From Pseudomonadota bacterium (lineage in GTDB: Bacteria > Pseudomonadota > Gammaproteobacteria > Burkholderiales > Burkholderiaceae_C): 59,889 nt of DNA. Numbering within the stretch: position 1 is the first letter of the stretch; the number at the start of each line of letters is the position of its first letter. Shown piece by piece: positions 44,843-55,461 of the stretch. The stretch lies in assembly GCA_021848345.1 (NCBI GenBank), contig JAJZUV010000019.1, forward strand, positions 1 through 59,889. Reading direction: 5' to 3'. A program made the translations under genes and the position numbers. The notes beneath the pieces were generated by a model. That model was not told the DNA's origin, ran no database searches, and saw nothing but the letters and a program-made list of their open reading frames with translations.

Positions 44843-46846
44843 TCAAGTACTTTCCAGAAATGTGCGGTAATTCCGGTCCTGGCGCGCCAGCAGCCAGTCC
44901 GACAGCACACCGGCGATGCGTTCGGCGGAGGACCCCTGCTCCGCTCCGGAAGGGATGCGCACGTCGCCGCCGGCGATGGTATCGGCCAGGCCTTGCGCCA
45001 GGCGCAGCGCGGACTGCCGCCGGGCGCCGGCTTCGCCTGCGCGCCCGCCCGCCGCCTCGTCGAAGCCCAGGCTGGGCACTCCCATCGCCCGCGCCTCGTC
45101 GCGCAGGCGATCGCTGTCGGTGAGCAGGCAGCGCGCGTGGCGCACCAGCCCCAGCCACTCCCCGCCCGCCGAGGCCTCGATCACGTTGACGGCGCCGGCG
45201 CCGGCGTCGGCGCAACGCGCCGCGAGCCGCTCCCGCAGCGCGGATTCCACGGGCCACACCATGCGCACCCGCCAGCCCATCGAGCGCAGCTGGGCGTCCA
45301 CGCCGAGCACCGCCTCGGCGGCCTCCTCCGAGCTGTCGTCCAGGCCGATGAGCACGTAGCCGGCCGGATCGCTGAGCACGGACAGGGGGACACCCTCGCG
45401 ACGGAACACCTGCGCGGGGTCCACGCTGCTCGAGAAGCCCACGCGCAGCACGTCCCCCGCCAGGCTGCCGCAGACATGGATGCAATGCGACGGCAGGCCC
45501 TCCGTCTCCAGCAATCGCCCCGCCACCGGGTCGGCCGCGAAGGCCAGGCTGGCGAGGTGGTCCAGCAGCACCCTGCGGCGCTGCCGGGGCAGCGCGCGCC
45601 TGCCGCGCGAGGCGCCCGCGTCCACGCGCACCACCGGTATGCCGGCTTCCGACGCGACGATGGCACAGGCCAGATCGATCGCACCGTCGCCGATCGCCAC
45701 CAGCGCGGCGGGGGGGCTCTCGACCAGCATGGCCGCGAGGGCCGCCGAGGCCTGGGCAACGCGCGCCGCCGGCGGCCCGGCGGGCAATTCCAGGGTCTGG
45801 GCCGCGTCGACCGCGGTGTTCGTTCGCCGCGCGGCGACCGCGTCGCCGGCCGCCTCGGGCGCTTCGGCGAAGCGCAGCAGCCGGGCGGGGGGCAGGTCCT
45901 CGCGCGCCGCGAAGGCCCGCATCAGCACCGCGGCCACGAGTTCGTCGCGCTCCGAACCGGCCACGCAAAGCAACGAGGAAGCGACGCCGCCGGGCGCGGC
46001 CGACGCGGCCGCCTCGGGCTTCTCGCGCTCGCCGGTGATCTCCTCGCGCATCTCGCGTTCGACGCGCCGAACGCGTTCGACGTCGATGCGCTCGCCGGAT
46101 TCCAGGAACGCCGACAGCAGCAACCGGCTGCACAGGGCGTTGATGCGCCTGGGCACGCCCTGCGTGGCCTGGTGGATGGCCGCGAAGGCCTCGTCGTCGA
46201 AGGACGGACGGCCGCTCCAGCCCACGTGGCGCAACCGATGCTCCACGTAGGCGCGCGTCTCCGGCGGCTCCATCGGGCCCAGATGGCAACTGGCCAGCAC
46301 GCGCTGGCGCAACTGCTCCATCTGCGGCAGGCGGATGATCTCGCGCAGCTCGGGCTGACCGACCAGGAAGCTCTGCAGCAGGGCCTTGCTGCCGAACTGG
46401 AAGTTCGACAGCATGCGCAGTTCCTCGACCGCCCCCGGGCTCAGGTTCTGCGCCTCGTCGACGATCAGCAGGGCACGCCGGTTGGCCGTGGCCAGGGTGG
46501 CCAGGTAGGCCTCCAGCGTGACCAGTACCCTGGCCTTGCTCAGGCCCTCGACGTTGATGCCGAAGGCCAGCCCGACCGCCGACAACAGGTCGTCCGCCCC
46601 GAGCTGGGTGCTGACGATCTGGGCGGCCACGATCTTCGCCGGATCCAGCTCGGCCAGCAGCGCCCGCAGCAAGGTGGTCTTGCCGGCGCCGATCTCTCCC
46701 GTGACGACGATGAACCCCTCGCCCTGGAAGGCGCCGAAGCGCAGGTACTGGTAGGCGGTGGCGTGGCCCTTGCTCTCGAAATAGAAACCTGGATCGGGAT
46801 GGATCTGGAACGGCGGTCCGCTCAGGCCATAGAACTGCTCGTACAT
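44843..46846 (-). CDS. XrtA-associated ATPase fused to a degenerate UDP-GlcNAc 2-epimerase-like domain
   Basis: 667 aa, about twice the usual size. Residues 1-275: ExeA/GspA-like AAA ATPase (MYEQFYGLSGPPFQ; Walker A GEIGAGKT 50-57; Walker B LLIVDEAQNL 126-135). Residues about 300-650 resemble WecB: ALVAIGDGAIDLA (381-393), GIPVVRVDAGASRG, RRRVLLDHLASLAFA, and LLTDSDRLRDEARAMGVP (574-591). Catalytic positions are lost: the PEEANR glutamate is PRQRRR, the VTGHRRE histidine is IGLDDSSE, TDSGG is TDSDR. In related loci wecB often follows the ATPase gene, so a fusion followed by decay is plausible. Regulatory ligand sensing is inferred. Confidence 0.8.
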   Translation of the reverse strand: MYEQFYGLSGPPFQIHPDPGFYFESKGHATAYQYLRFGAFQGEGFIVVTGEIGAGKTTLLRALLAELDPAKIVAAQIVSTQLGADDLLSAVGLAFGINVEGLSKARVLVTLEAYLATLATANRRALLIVDEAQNLSPGAVEELRMLSNFQFGSKALLQSFLVGQPELREIIRLPQMEQLRQRVLASCHLGPMEPPETRAYVEHRLRHVGWSGRPSFDDEAFAAIHQATQGVPRRINALCSRLLLSAFLESGERIDVERVRRVEREMREEITGEREKPEAAASAAPGGVASSLLCVAGSERDELVAAVLMRAFAAREDLPPARLLRFAEAPEAAGDAVAARRTNTAVDAAQTLELPAGPPAARVAQASAALAAMLVESPPAALVAIGDGAIDLACAIVASEAGIPVVRVDAGASRGRRALPRQRRRVLLDHLASLAFAADPVAGRLLETEGLPSHCIHVCGSLAGDVLRVGFSSSVDPAQVFRREGVPLSVLSDPAGYVLIGLDDSSEEAAEAVLGVDAQLRSMGWRVRMVWPVESALRERLAARCADAGAGAVNVIEASAGGEWLGLVRHARCLLTDSDRLRDEARAMGVPSLGFDEAAGGRAGEAGARRQSALRLAQGLADTIAGGDVRIPSGAEQGSSAERIAGVLSDWLLARQDRNYRTFLEST

Positions 46847-46866
46847 GTCGGCGTGCCGGCGCGGGC

Positions 46867-48468
46867 TCAGAACCGGTGGACCAGGCCCGCGAAAATCGCC
46901 GTCTCGCCGGTATCGCCGACCACGGTGGAGCGCAGCAGGCGCCGGCGCGCGCCGATCAGTCCGATGGTGCCAGGCGTGAACTTGTGGTCGAGCTGCAGGA
47001 TCAGCGAGGACTGGCGGGCGCTGGTTCCTTCGTTCAACCCGAATCCGGTGTCGAGTTCACGCTGCAGGGTGACGTTCATCGTGTCCAGCGGCGTCAGGCG
47101 GTGCCCGTAATTGAACGCGGCACCGGTCTGGATGTTGTCGTTCGACGCACTCTGGACCAGCTGCAGCAGCTGCTGCCCCGGCAGGAACAGGTCCTCCCGG
47201 CGGTTGCGGTACAGCGACAGCGCGTAGCTGTCGCGCTCGTGCAGCAGCAGCACGGTCGCCACCGCGCTGTTCTGCAGCACCGTCGACGAGGTGTAGTAGC
47301 CGCCGGCGGTGGAAAGCCCGGCCGGAAGTCCGGAGTCGCCCAGCAGGCTCTGCACCATCTGTGCCCGCTGCAGGGGGTTCGGGTACTGGGACGTGAGCAG
47401 GCCGTCGAGCAAGGTGCTGATGTTGGTCGCGGAACTGGTGTTGCCGCTGAGCGGCGCCAGGTAGCTCGCGAGGCCTCGCGCCAGGTTCAGCGTGTAGCGC
47501 AGCAGCGGCGTCCCGCCGGTCGCCGCGAGGTCCCACCCGGTGCCGAAGAAGCGATGCTCGACGGTGGCGTCCACGCGTTGCTGCTGGTTGGGCCGCCACT
47601 GGGTGCGCACGCCGTAGATGCCGGCCGTTTCGTCGGCGTGATAGGCCTGCGCTTTTTCCCGCCCGCCGATCACGCCCACCACCCATTGCGGCGTGACCGC
47701 GTAATTCAGGATGCCGCGCGCGGTGGTGTCGCGAAAGGACGCGTAGGGCTGATCCGTGTAGGTCGAGTAGCTCTGCTCGGCCACCAGGCCGTAGCCCCAG
47801 TCCAGCGGCGTCTGGTCCAGGCGCACGAGCTGGTCCAGGTAGCGCCCGCCGACCACCCCGCTCTGGGCTCCCGTGTTGCTCACGTGGGTCCACGTGGCCT
47901 CGCTGTGCGCCTGCAGGCGCAGGCCGGGCTGCAGCTCGCGGTCGATGTACGGCTTCACTTGCCATTGCGTGCTGGTGTAGCGCGGCCCCTGCAGCGGCCC
48001 ACCCTGGCCCACGTACGGGCTGATGGCCGCCTGCTGCGCCAGCATGCCGGCATCGAAATACACGAAGTGATCGACCACTTCGCTGTGCAGCTTCGCGCTG
48101 CCGTCGGGCGCCACCAGGCTGGGCTCGGTGCCGCCGCGGTAGTAGATGCCGTGCAGGCCGATGTCGGCCTGCACCTGCCAGCGCGCATGCTCGGAGTCCA
48201 GGAACAGCCGCGGCGCGACCTCGATCAGGGTATCGCTGCGCGGAGCCCCGCCCAGGCCGTAGTTGGAGTTGTCGGTCTGCGTGACCAGCACCGACACCGA
48301 CGGCGCCACGTACGTGGTGGGCGGGCTCGCCTGCGCACCGGCGCCCGAAGCCGCCTGCAACGGCCCGCTCACGCGCGGAATCACCTGGGCCTGCGCCACC
48401 CCGGCGGCGGCCGCCCCGGCGCACACGGCCAACACGGCGCGGGCCACCCCATGCATGCGAAGCTTCAT
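46867..48468 (-). CDS. Outer-membrane beta-barrel protein of the XrtA/PEP-CTERM exopolysaccharide locus
   Basis: 533 aa. Signal peptide (about 1-27, VLAVCAGAAAAGVAQAQ), a short linker, then many alternating amphipathic strands with aromatic ends (VAPSVSVLVTQTDNSNYG, VAPRLFLDSEHARWQV) and a C-terminal Phe (GLVHRF) typical of BAM-inserted porins. Matches the uncharacterised TIGR03016-type family of PEP-CTERM loci. Probably an outer-membrane channel or scaffold for polymer export, between the export lipoprotein gene and the ATPase gene. Confidence 0.78.
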   Translation of the reverse strand: MKLRMHGVARAVLAVCAGAAAAGVAQAQVIPRVSGPLQAASGAGAQASPPTTYVAPSVSVLVTQTDNSNYGLGGAPRSDTLIEVAPRLFLDSEHARWQVQADIGLHGIYYRGGTEPSLVAPDGSAKLHSEVVDHFVYFDAGMLAQQAAISPYVGQGGPLQGPRYTSTQWQVKPYIDRELQPGLRLQAHSEATWTHVSNTGAQSGVVGGRYLDQLVRLDQTPLDWGYGLVAEQSYSTYTDQPYASFRDTTARGILNYAVTPQWVVGVIGGREKAQAYHADETAGIYGVRTQWRPNQQQRVDATVEHRFFGTGWDLAATGGTPLLRYTLNLARGLASYLAPLSGNTSSATNISTLLDGLLTSQYPNPLQRAQMVQSLLGDSGLPAGLSTAGGYYTSSTVLQNSAVATVLLLHERDSYALSLYRNRREDLFLPGQQLLQLVQSASNDNIQTGAAFNYGHRLTPLDTMNVTLQRELDTGFGLNEGTSARQSSLILQLDHKFTPGTIGLIGARRRLLRSTVVGDTGETAIFAGLVHRF

Positions 48469-48493
48469 GGCATCGACTCCCCGACGGCGCGGA

Positions 48494-49126
48494 TCAGAAC
48501 CAGCCCTGGGGAATCATGATCGTGTCCCCCGGCAGCAACGGCACGTTGTCGGCCATCATTCCCCGGTGCAGCAGGTCGCCCAGGTGCAGGCTGTAGGACT
48601 TGCCGTCGCGGATCAGCACCGCCGCGTTGCCGTCCGCGTACGGCGTCAGGCCGCCCGCGGCGATCATCGCGTCGAGCACCGTCATCTTGTCCCGGTAGGG
48701 AATGGTCTGCGGCTTCGCCGCGGCCCCGACGATCGAGATCTGCTGACCGAAGGCGCCGTGGAAATTGCTCACGACCACCGTGACCACCGGCTCGCGCACG
48801 TACTTCGAGATGTGCTCGCGAATCTTCGCCGCGAGCTGATCCGGCGTGAGCCCGGCCGCCTGCAGCCCGTCGACCAGCGGCGCCGAGATGCGCCCGTCGG
48901 GTCGAACCTGCACCGTGGTGGACAGGTCCGGGTTCTGCCACACCCCGATGTGCAGGGTGTCGCCGGGGCCGATGACGTAGTGGTAATCCGACATCGACAC
49001 CTGCTTCGGCGCCGGCGGGAAGTTGTTCGTGGCACACGCGCCGAGCGCCAGCGCGAGCACGCAGGCGCACCAGGCTGCAAGTCGGCGGGGTCCCCGGGCG
49101 GTAAGAATCGATTTCATCGCGGCCAT
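48494..49126 (-). CDS. Polysaccharide export lipoprotein (Wza/EpsA family)
   Basis: 210 aa. Lipoprotein signal with lipobox LALGAC (Cys31), then a Poly_export domain (YHYVIGPGDTLHIGVWQNPDLS) and SLBB-like repeats (VSNFHGAFGQQISIVGA). It forms the periplasm-spanning export channel with the outer-membrane barrel and chain-length protein. ATG 49126 chosen; ATG 49117 (MKSILTARG) is nearly as good, and a longer reading to 49222 adds an unlikely Arg/His-rich leader. First gene of the reverse arm. Confidence 0.85.
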   Translation of the reverse strand: MAAMKSILTARGPRRLAAWCACVLALALGACATNNFPPAPKQVSMSDYHYVIGPGDTLHIGVWQNPDLSTTVQVRPDGRISAPLVDGLQAAGLTPDQLAAKIREHISKYVREPVVTVVVSNFHGAFGQQISIVGAAAKPQTIPYRDKMTVLDAMIAAGGLTPYADGNAAVLIRDGKSYSLHLGDLLHRGMMADNVPLLPGDTIMIPQGWF

Positions 49127-49459
49127 TTTCGTGAAGGAATTCACACTCGCCGGGCCTTTCCGGAAATCCGGATGGTGACGGCGCAACAAAACGGCGCGAA
49201 CATGACGCCGAGTACGGTGCATCGCAGTCTATTTCAGGTGCCTGGATCAAAATCTCCCCATATCGAGGGGATGACCGAAACCAGGGTGCATGCAAACATA
49301 CTGCATTCGTGGAGCTCTGCCGATCGTGGACCGGTTCGCGCAGGTGCAGTCCATCCGAAAAACAACGCCGAAGGTCCGCGTCGAAAACCTTCGGGCGAGG
49401 CGGCGAGGCTTGCGCCGCACGGGCGCCGGGCACGCAGCGCAACGGGAAAGCCACACAAC
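49127..49459. promoter_or_regulatory. 333-bp divergent control region of the exopolysaccharide locus
   Basis: No gene was recognised here. The middle (about 49185-49330) is visibly lower in GC than flanking genes, as expected for promoters driving the two arms. The motif CCCCATATCGAGGGGA (49256-49271, CCCC-N7-GGGG) is the best candidate operator. I searched both strands for the sigma54 spacing GG-N10-GC with a TTGC box and found none convincing, and no standard -35/-10 pair stands out. Confidence 0.5.
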
Positions 49460-50869
49460 ATGATCCGCGTCTTCGACCACTACGTGCCCACGCGCACGGT
49501 GCTGGAGCTGAGCATGGACTTCATGCTCCTGCTGCTGGCGGCCATCGGCTCCGGTGTCACGCTGGCGGCCGTCTCGGGTGCGCCCCTGCACGCTGCCGAC
49601 CTGGTCGGCTCCCTGCTTCCCGAGGCACTGTCCTTCGCGCTGGTCATGCTGCTGCTGTTCGCAGCCTTCGGCGCCTACCAGCGCGAGCGCGTGGGCTCGC
49701 TGCGCGCGCTGCTGCTGTGCATGCTGCTGGCCACCTTCGTCAGCGTGGGCCCGCTGTTCTTCCTGGTGCTGCAGCTCAGCGAGACCGAGCAGCATCCGCT
49801 GCATTTCCTGGGCCTGGCCTACATCTACCAGTTCATCGCGCTGCTGCTCATCCGGCGCCCGCTGATGAACGCGCATTCCCGCGGACTGTGGAACCGCAAG
49901 GTGCTGCTCATCGGCTGCGGCGCCGACGCGCTGGCCGTGGCCGCGGACATCATGCAGCGCGGCGGCGGCGCCTACGACCTGGTGGGCTTCTATCCCTCGG
50001 GCCACGACGACGGCCCCGCGCCGGGCCTGCCCGCCCCGGTGCTCGACCAGGCCCGGCCGCTGGCAGCGCTGGCCGGCGAGCACGGCATCGACGACATCGT
50101 GGTCGCGGTGCGCGAGCAGCGCGGCGGCGTGCTGCCGCTGCGCCACCTGCTGGAATGCCGCACCCTGGGCATCGCCGTGCATTCCCTGGCCGCCTTCAGC
50201 GAGCGCCTCAAGGGCGAGGTGCCGCTGGACAGCCTGAAGGCCAGCTGGCTGATCTACGGCAACGGCTTCGCGCAGGGCTGGATGCGCACCACGGTCAAGC
50301 GCCTGTTCGACGTGATCGTGGCCCTGGTGCTGCTGGCGCTGACCTGGTGGATCATGCTGCTGGCGGCGCTGGCGATTTTCATCGAGGACGGCGCGCCGGT
50401 GCTGTTCCGCCAGGAGCGCGTGGGCCGCGCGGGCAAGACCTTCCACGTGCTCAAGTTCCGCAGCATGCGCACCGACGCCGAGAAGGACGGCGTGGCGCGC
50501 TGGGCGCAGGCCAACGATTCGCGCGTGACCCGGGTCGGCCGCTTCGTGCGCAAGACCCGCATCGACGAACTGCCGCAGCTGTTCAACGTGCTGCGCGGCG
50601 AGATGAGCCTGGTCGGCCCCCGCCCCGAACGCCCGAGTTTCGTCGAGCAGCTCACCGAGCAGATTCCCTTCTACGCCATCCGGCACAGCGTCAAGCCGGG
50701 ACTGACCGGCTGGGCGCAGGTACGCTTCTCCTACGGCGCCTCGCTGGCCGACGCGCGGCGCAAGCTGCAGTTCGACCTGTACTACGTGAAGAACCACTCC
50801 CTGGTGCTCGACGCGCAGATCCTGCTGGAGACGGTTCGCGTGGTCGTGTTCGGCGAGGGCGCGCGCTGA
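49460..50869 (+). CDS. Undecaprenyl-phosphate sugar phosphotransferase (EpsB-type, XrtA locus)
   Basis: 469 aa. Four to five N-terminal hydrophobic segments (about 17-140), a nucleotide-binding-like domain (KVLLIGCGADALAVA, about 150-164), another membrane helix (about 282-310), and the bacterial sugar transferase domain: FRSMRTDAEKDG, RKTRIDELPQLFNVLRGEMS and LVGPRPERP. It transfers a sugar-1-phosphate to undecaprenyl phosphate, the first committed step of repeat-unit assembly. ATG 49460, weak GGGAAAG upstream. First gene of the forward arm. Confidence 0.88.
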   Translation: MIRVFDHYVPTRTVLELSMDFMLLLLAAIGSGVTLAAVSGAPLHAADLVGSLLPEALSFALVMLLLFAAFGAYQRERVGSLRALLLCMLLATFVSVGPLFFLVLQLSETEQHPLHFLGLAYIYQFIALLLIRRPLMNAHSRGLWNRKVLLIGCGADALAVAADIMQRGGGAYDLVGFYPSGHDDGPAPGLPAPVLDQARPLAALAGEHGIDDIVVAVREQRGGVLPLRHLLECRTLGIAVHSLAAFSERLKGEVPLDSLKASWLIYGNGFAQGWMRTTVKRLFDVIVALVLLALTWWIMLLAALAIFIEDGAPVLFRQERVGRAGKTFHVLKFRSMRTDAEKDGVARWAQANDSRVTRVGRFVRKTRIDELPQLFNVLRGEMSLVGPRPERPSFVEQLTEQIPFYAIRHSVKPGLTGWAQVRFSYGASLADARRKLQFDLYYVKNHSLVLDAQILLETVRVVVFGEGAR

Positions 50870-50946
50870 CGCTCGCCCGCGGCGCGGGCCCGCGTGTCGG
50901 CGCCGCGCCTTGCCTTGTCCTCCAACCCCAACTTGAATGGTGATCT

Positions 50947-52227
<1,281 letters not shown>

Positions 52228-52237
52228 GGAGCGGCGC

Positions 52238-53302
52238 ATGCGCGAATTCGCATTGCCCGAACTGCCGGCCGGCCTGGATCCTCTGGCCGAGCTGGCGGCC
52301 AGGCCCCGGCGCTGGCTGGTCACCGGCAGCGCCGGCTTCATCGGCTCGCACCTGGTGGAGGCGCTGCTGCGCGCCGGCCAGGAGGTGGTCGGCCTGGACA
52401 ACTTCGCCACCGGATTCCAGCGCAACCTCGACGAGGTGCGCGCCGCGGTGGGCGAGGCGGCCTGGGCGCGCCACCGCTTCATCGAGGGCGACATCGTCGA
52501 CCCCGCCACCTGCGCGCGCGCCTGCGAGGGCGTCGACCTGGTGCTGCACCAGGCGGCGCTGGGCTCGGTGCCGCGTTCGCTGGCCGACCCGCTGCGCACC
52601 CACGCGGTCAACGCCACCGGTTTTCTCAACATGCTGGTGGGCGCGCGCGACGCCGGTTGCGCGCGCTTCGTGTTCGCCGCCTCCAGTTCCACCTATGGCG
52701 ACCACCCCGGCCTGCCCAAGGTGGAAGAGCGCATCGGCAACCCGCTGTCGCCCTACGCGGTGACCAAGTACCTCGACGAGCTGTACGCCGGCGTGTTCAC
52801 CCGCAGCTACGGCATGCAGACCGTGGGCCTGCGCTATTTCAACGTGTTCGGCCCGCGCCAGGACCCCGACGGCGCCTACGCCGCGGTGATTCCCAACTGG
52901 GCCAGCCGCATCGCTCGCGGCGAGAGCTGCATGATCAACGGCGACGGCGAGACCACGCGCGACTTCTGCTATGTCGCGAACGTGGTGCAGGCCAACCTGC
53001 GCGCCGCGCTGGTGCCGGCCGACGGGCCGCGGCACGAGATCTTCAACATCGCCTACGGCGAGCAGACCACGCTGAACCAGTTGCACGGACTGCTGGTGGA
53101 CAACCTGCGCGAGCGCATCCCCGACCTGCGGGCGCTGGCTCCGCAATACCGCGAGTTCCGCGCCGGCGACGTGCGCCACTCGCTGGCCGACGTCGGCAAG
53201 GCCCGGCGCCTGCTCGGCTACGCGCCCACGCACAGCGTGCGCCAGGGGCTGCGCGAGGCGATGGGCTGGTACGTGCGCCCGCCGGCCACGGTCGCCGGCT
53301 GA
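52238..53302 (+). CDS. tviC: NAD-dependent UDP-HexNAc(A) 4-epimerase (TviC/WbpP-like)
   Basis: 354 aa extended SDR. Gly-rich motif GSAGFIGSH (30-38), Ser triad ASSSTYG (148-154), Tyr173 and Lys177 in SPYAVTKY, and [23 protein letters not shown] typical of WbpP-type epimerases. The roughly 25-residue extension before the Rossmann strand is also typical. With the dehydrogenase it would make UDP-GalNAcA, as in Vi antigen synthesis. AGGAG (52227-52231) just upstream. Confidence 0.86.
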   Translation: MREFALPELPAGLDPLAELAARPRRWLVTGSAGFIGSHLVEALLRAGQEVVGLDNFATGFQRNLDEVRAAVGEAAWARHRFIEGDIVDPATCARACEGVDLVLHQAALGSVPRSLADPLRTHAVNATGFLNMLVGARDAGCARFVFAASSSTYGDHPGLPKVEERIGNPLSPYAVTKYLDELYAGVFTRSYGMQTVGLRYFNVFGPRQDPDGAYAAVIPNWASRIARGESCMINGDGETTRDFCYVANVVQANLRAALVPADGPRHEIFNIAYGEQTTLNQLHGLLVDNLRERIPDLRALAPQYREFRAGDVRHSLADVGKARRLLGYAPTHSVRQGLREAMGWYVRPPATVAG

Positions 53303-53344
53303 GTCGGCGCGCGCCCTCCCCGCCCCCCCCTGTCCGGCCCCGCC

Positions 53345-55378
53345 ATGCGAACCGCCCCCAAGCCACTCCGACGCTGGATCGCCCTGCTGGCGCTGGCGCT
53401 GGCCGGCGTGGGCGCCTGGGCCGCGTGGCAGCAGGAGGCCGTGCGCACGGATGCGCGTCCGCTGGCGCGACGCGGCCTGGGCATCCTGCGCGACGCGCTG
53501 GCGGACGGCATGCTGCAGCGCCTGTACGCGGGCACCGGGCCCGGCCCGAACCCGCCGCGCATTGCGCGCGCCCAGGCCGACCGGCAGTTGCACGACCTGC
53601 TGGCCAGCCTGCCCTGGCCGACCTGGACCCCGGCGCCGGTCAAGACCCCGCCGTCGGCCCACGGCACCACCTACTACGTCAGCCCCCGGGGCAGCGACGG
53701 CAACGACGGACTCAGCCCCGCCCATGCCTTCGCCACGCCCCAGGCCGCGGCCGACGTCGCGCGCGCGGGCGACACCGTGCTGATCGCCGCCGGCCTGTAC
53801 CGCGGCACCCTGATCGCCAAGGCCAGCGGCCGCCCCGGCGCGCCGATCACCTTCGGCTCCGACGGCAGCGGCCCGGTGATCATCGACGGCTCCACGCGCG
53901 TGGCCGGCTGGACCCGCGGCCAGGGCGACGTATGGTCGGCGCCCATCGGCTTCCGGCCCATCGCCGTGGTGGCCGACGGCCATGCGCTGCGCCCCAGCCT
54001 GGACGGCGCCAAAGGGGTGAGCCCGGGCAGCGGCACCTGGGCCGCGGACGGCGGGCGCCTGGTGGCCGATTTCGGCGCCAGCCTGGGCGGGGCCGACCCG
54101 AACCGGGCCGACATCGTCGTGCCCGGCTCCGACGGCGCGCAGACGGTGGTCTATTTCTACGACCGTCACGACCTGGTGTTCAACGGCCTGACCGTGCGCG
54201 GCTCCGGCGCCTCGGGCATCTGGGGCTACGGCAGCGACGTCACGGTCAGCCACTGCAACCTGGAGTTCAACGGCAAGGCCGGCATCAACTTCATGGCCAT
54301 GCAGGGCAATCCGAACTCGGGCAACCGCGCGCTGGACAACCGGGTGTACATGAACGTGCTGCTCAACTGGCCGCGCGGCAACAACGGCTTCGCCGCCTCC
54401 GGCGGCGGCTGGAGCGGCGGCCTGGTGTTCGCCGGCAGCCTCGACGGCGTGGCGCGGGGCAACCTGGTCTACGACAACGGCGGCGAGGGCGTGATCAGTT
54501 ACGGCTCGGGGCGCGGCCGGCGCACCGGCGGCACGCTGTTCGAGCACAACGTGGTGTTCGACAACTGGTCGGTCAACATGTATTTCGACAACCAGCCCGG
54601 CGACACCGCGCGCGCCAACCTGCTGTTCGACCACCCGGCCGACACCTCGCAGTGGCTCAAGCCACCCAGCGCCGGCTATCCCTGGAACGAGTTGTACAAG
54701 TTCAGCGTGTGCCTGATGCTGGCCGACGAGGTCTATTCCTCCGACGGCCCCGCCAACCTGGCCCACACCAGCGTGTACGACAACCTGATCGCCGGCTGCC
54801 GCATCGGCATCCGCGACTACGCCGAAGGCCGCCTGAGCACGCCCCACGGGCTCAAGCACACGCTGATCGCCAACAACACCATCGTGCTGCCCGCGCACCC
54901 CCTGCCCTTCGGCGGCTCCACCTACACCGCCGGCATCCAGTTGCTGGGCAACGGCAGCGCCGACGTGGACAGCCTGGTGGCCAACAACCTGCTGGTGGGC
55001 GGCGCCGACGACGCTCCGCTGCTGTGGATGCTGCGCGCCCCGGCCCCCGGCGCCATCGTGTTCGAGCACAACGCCTACGCCGACCCGGCCACGCAGAGCG
55101 GACTGTGGCTGGGGGCTTCGTCGCCGCGGCGCCTGGACTTGCGACAATGGCAGCAGGCCCTGCCGGGCGACGCCGCCAGCCTGTACGCGCAGACGTCGCC
55201 GCTGCGCGGCGACGTGGCGGGCGCGCTGGCCGACGGAGGCTTTTTCCGCCTGGACGACGCGCGGCCGAAGCCGGGCTCCGGGGTGCTGGGCGCGGGCGTG
55301 GACCTGTCCGGGCGCTTCGACTCGGCGCTGGACGCCAGCTCCTGGGGCAAGCGCTGGTCCATCGGTGCTCTGCCATGA
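53345..55378 (+). CDS. Membrane-anchored or secreted right-handed parallel beta-helix protein
   Basis: 677 aa. N-terminal hydrophobic helix (9-28) acts as signal or anchor. From residue about 109 a DUF1565-type start (TYYVSPRGSDGNDGLSP) and FATPQAAADVARAGDTVLI lead into beta-helix coils with repeating N/G-rich turns (LTVRGSGASGIWGYGSDVTV, NRALDNRVYMN). Such folds include polysaccharide lyases, alginate-type C5-epimerases and deacetylase-linked proteins. A role in trimming or editing the polymer in the periplasm is inferred. No catalytic set could be assigned. Confidence 0.72.
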   Translation: MRTAPKPLRRWIALLALALAGVGAWAAWQQEAVRTDARPLARRGLGILRDALADGMLQRLYAGTGPGPNPPRIARAQADRQLHDLLASLPWPTWTPAPVKTPPSAHGTTYYVSPRGSDGNDGLSPAHAFATPQAAADVARAGDTVLIAAGLYRGTLIAKASGRPGAPITFGSDGSGPVIIDGSTRVAGWTRGQGDVWSAPIGFRPIAVVADGHALRPSLDGAKGVSPGSGTWAADGGRLVADFGASLGGADPNRADIVVPGSDGAQTVVYFYDRHDLVFNGLTVRGSGASGIWGYGSDVTVSHCNLEFNGKAGINFMAMQGNPNSGNRALDNRVYMNVLLNWPRGNNGFAASGGGWSGGLVFAGSLDGVARGNLVYDNGGEGVISYGSGRGRRTGGTLFEHNVVFDNWSVNMYFDNQPGDTARANLLFDHPADTSQWLKPPSAGYPWNELYKFSVCLMLADEVYSSDGPANLAHTSVYDNLIAGCRIGIRDYAEGRLSTPHGLKHTLIANNTIVLPAHPLPFGGSTYTAGIQLLGNGSADVDSLVANNLLVGGADDAPLLWMLRAPAPGAIVFEHNAYADPATQSGLWLGASSPRRLDLRQWQQALPGDAASLYAQTSPLRGDVAGALADGGFFRLDDARPKPGSGVLGAGVDLSGRFDSALDASSWGKRWSIGALP

Positions 55379-55414
55379 GCCAGACGAAGGAGAATTTCCT
55401 GATATCTCGGTTTT

Positions 55415-55461
55415 CCACAGGGTTTGGCTGTGGCATAGTCGCGCCCAGGCATTTGCGTTGC
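55415..55461 (+). promoter_or_regulatory. Candidate sigma54 promoter with upstream inverted repeat
   Basis: The 135-bp gap holds AGGCATTTGCGTTGCG: GG at 55448-55449, ten bases, GC at 55460-55461, with a perfect TTGC -12 box and a near-consensus -24 box (AGGCAT versus TGGCAC). CCACAG (55415-55420) and CTGTGG (55428-55433) form a 6-bp inverted repeat just upstream. Predicted start near 55473, about 40 nt before the lipoprotein ATG. In Zoogloea, RpoN and PrsK/PrsR control PEP-CTERM genes (recalled), so the sigma type is plausible. Confidence 0.4.

Noticed and set aside
49127..49222. Longer start for the export lipoprotein (MHRTRRHVRAV...)
   Set aside because: It would push the lipobox to residue 63 behind a basic leader, which is unlikely for a type II signal peptide.
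49127..49459. Sigma54 promoter in the divergent exopolysaccharide control region
   Set aside because: GG-N10-GC spacings were checked on both strands; none had a TTGC-like -12 box.
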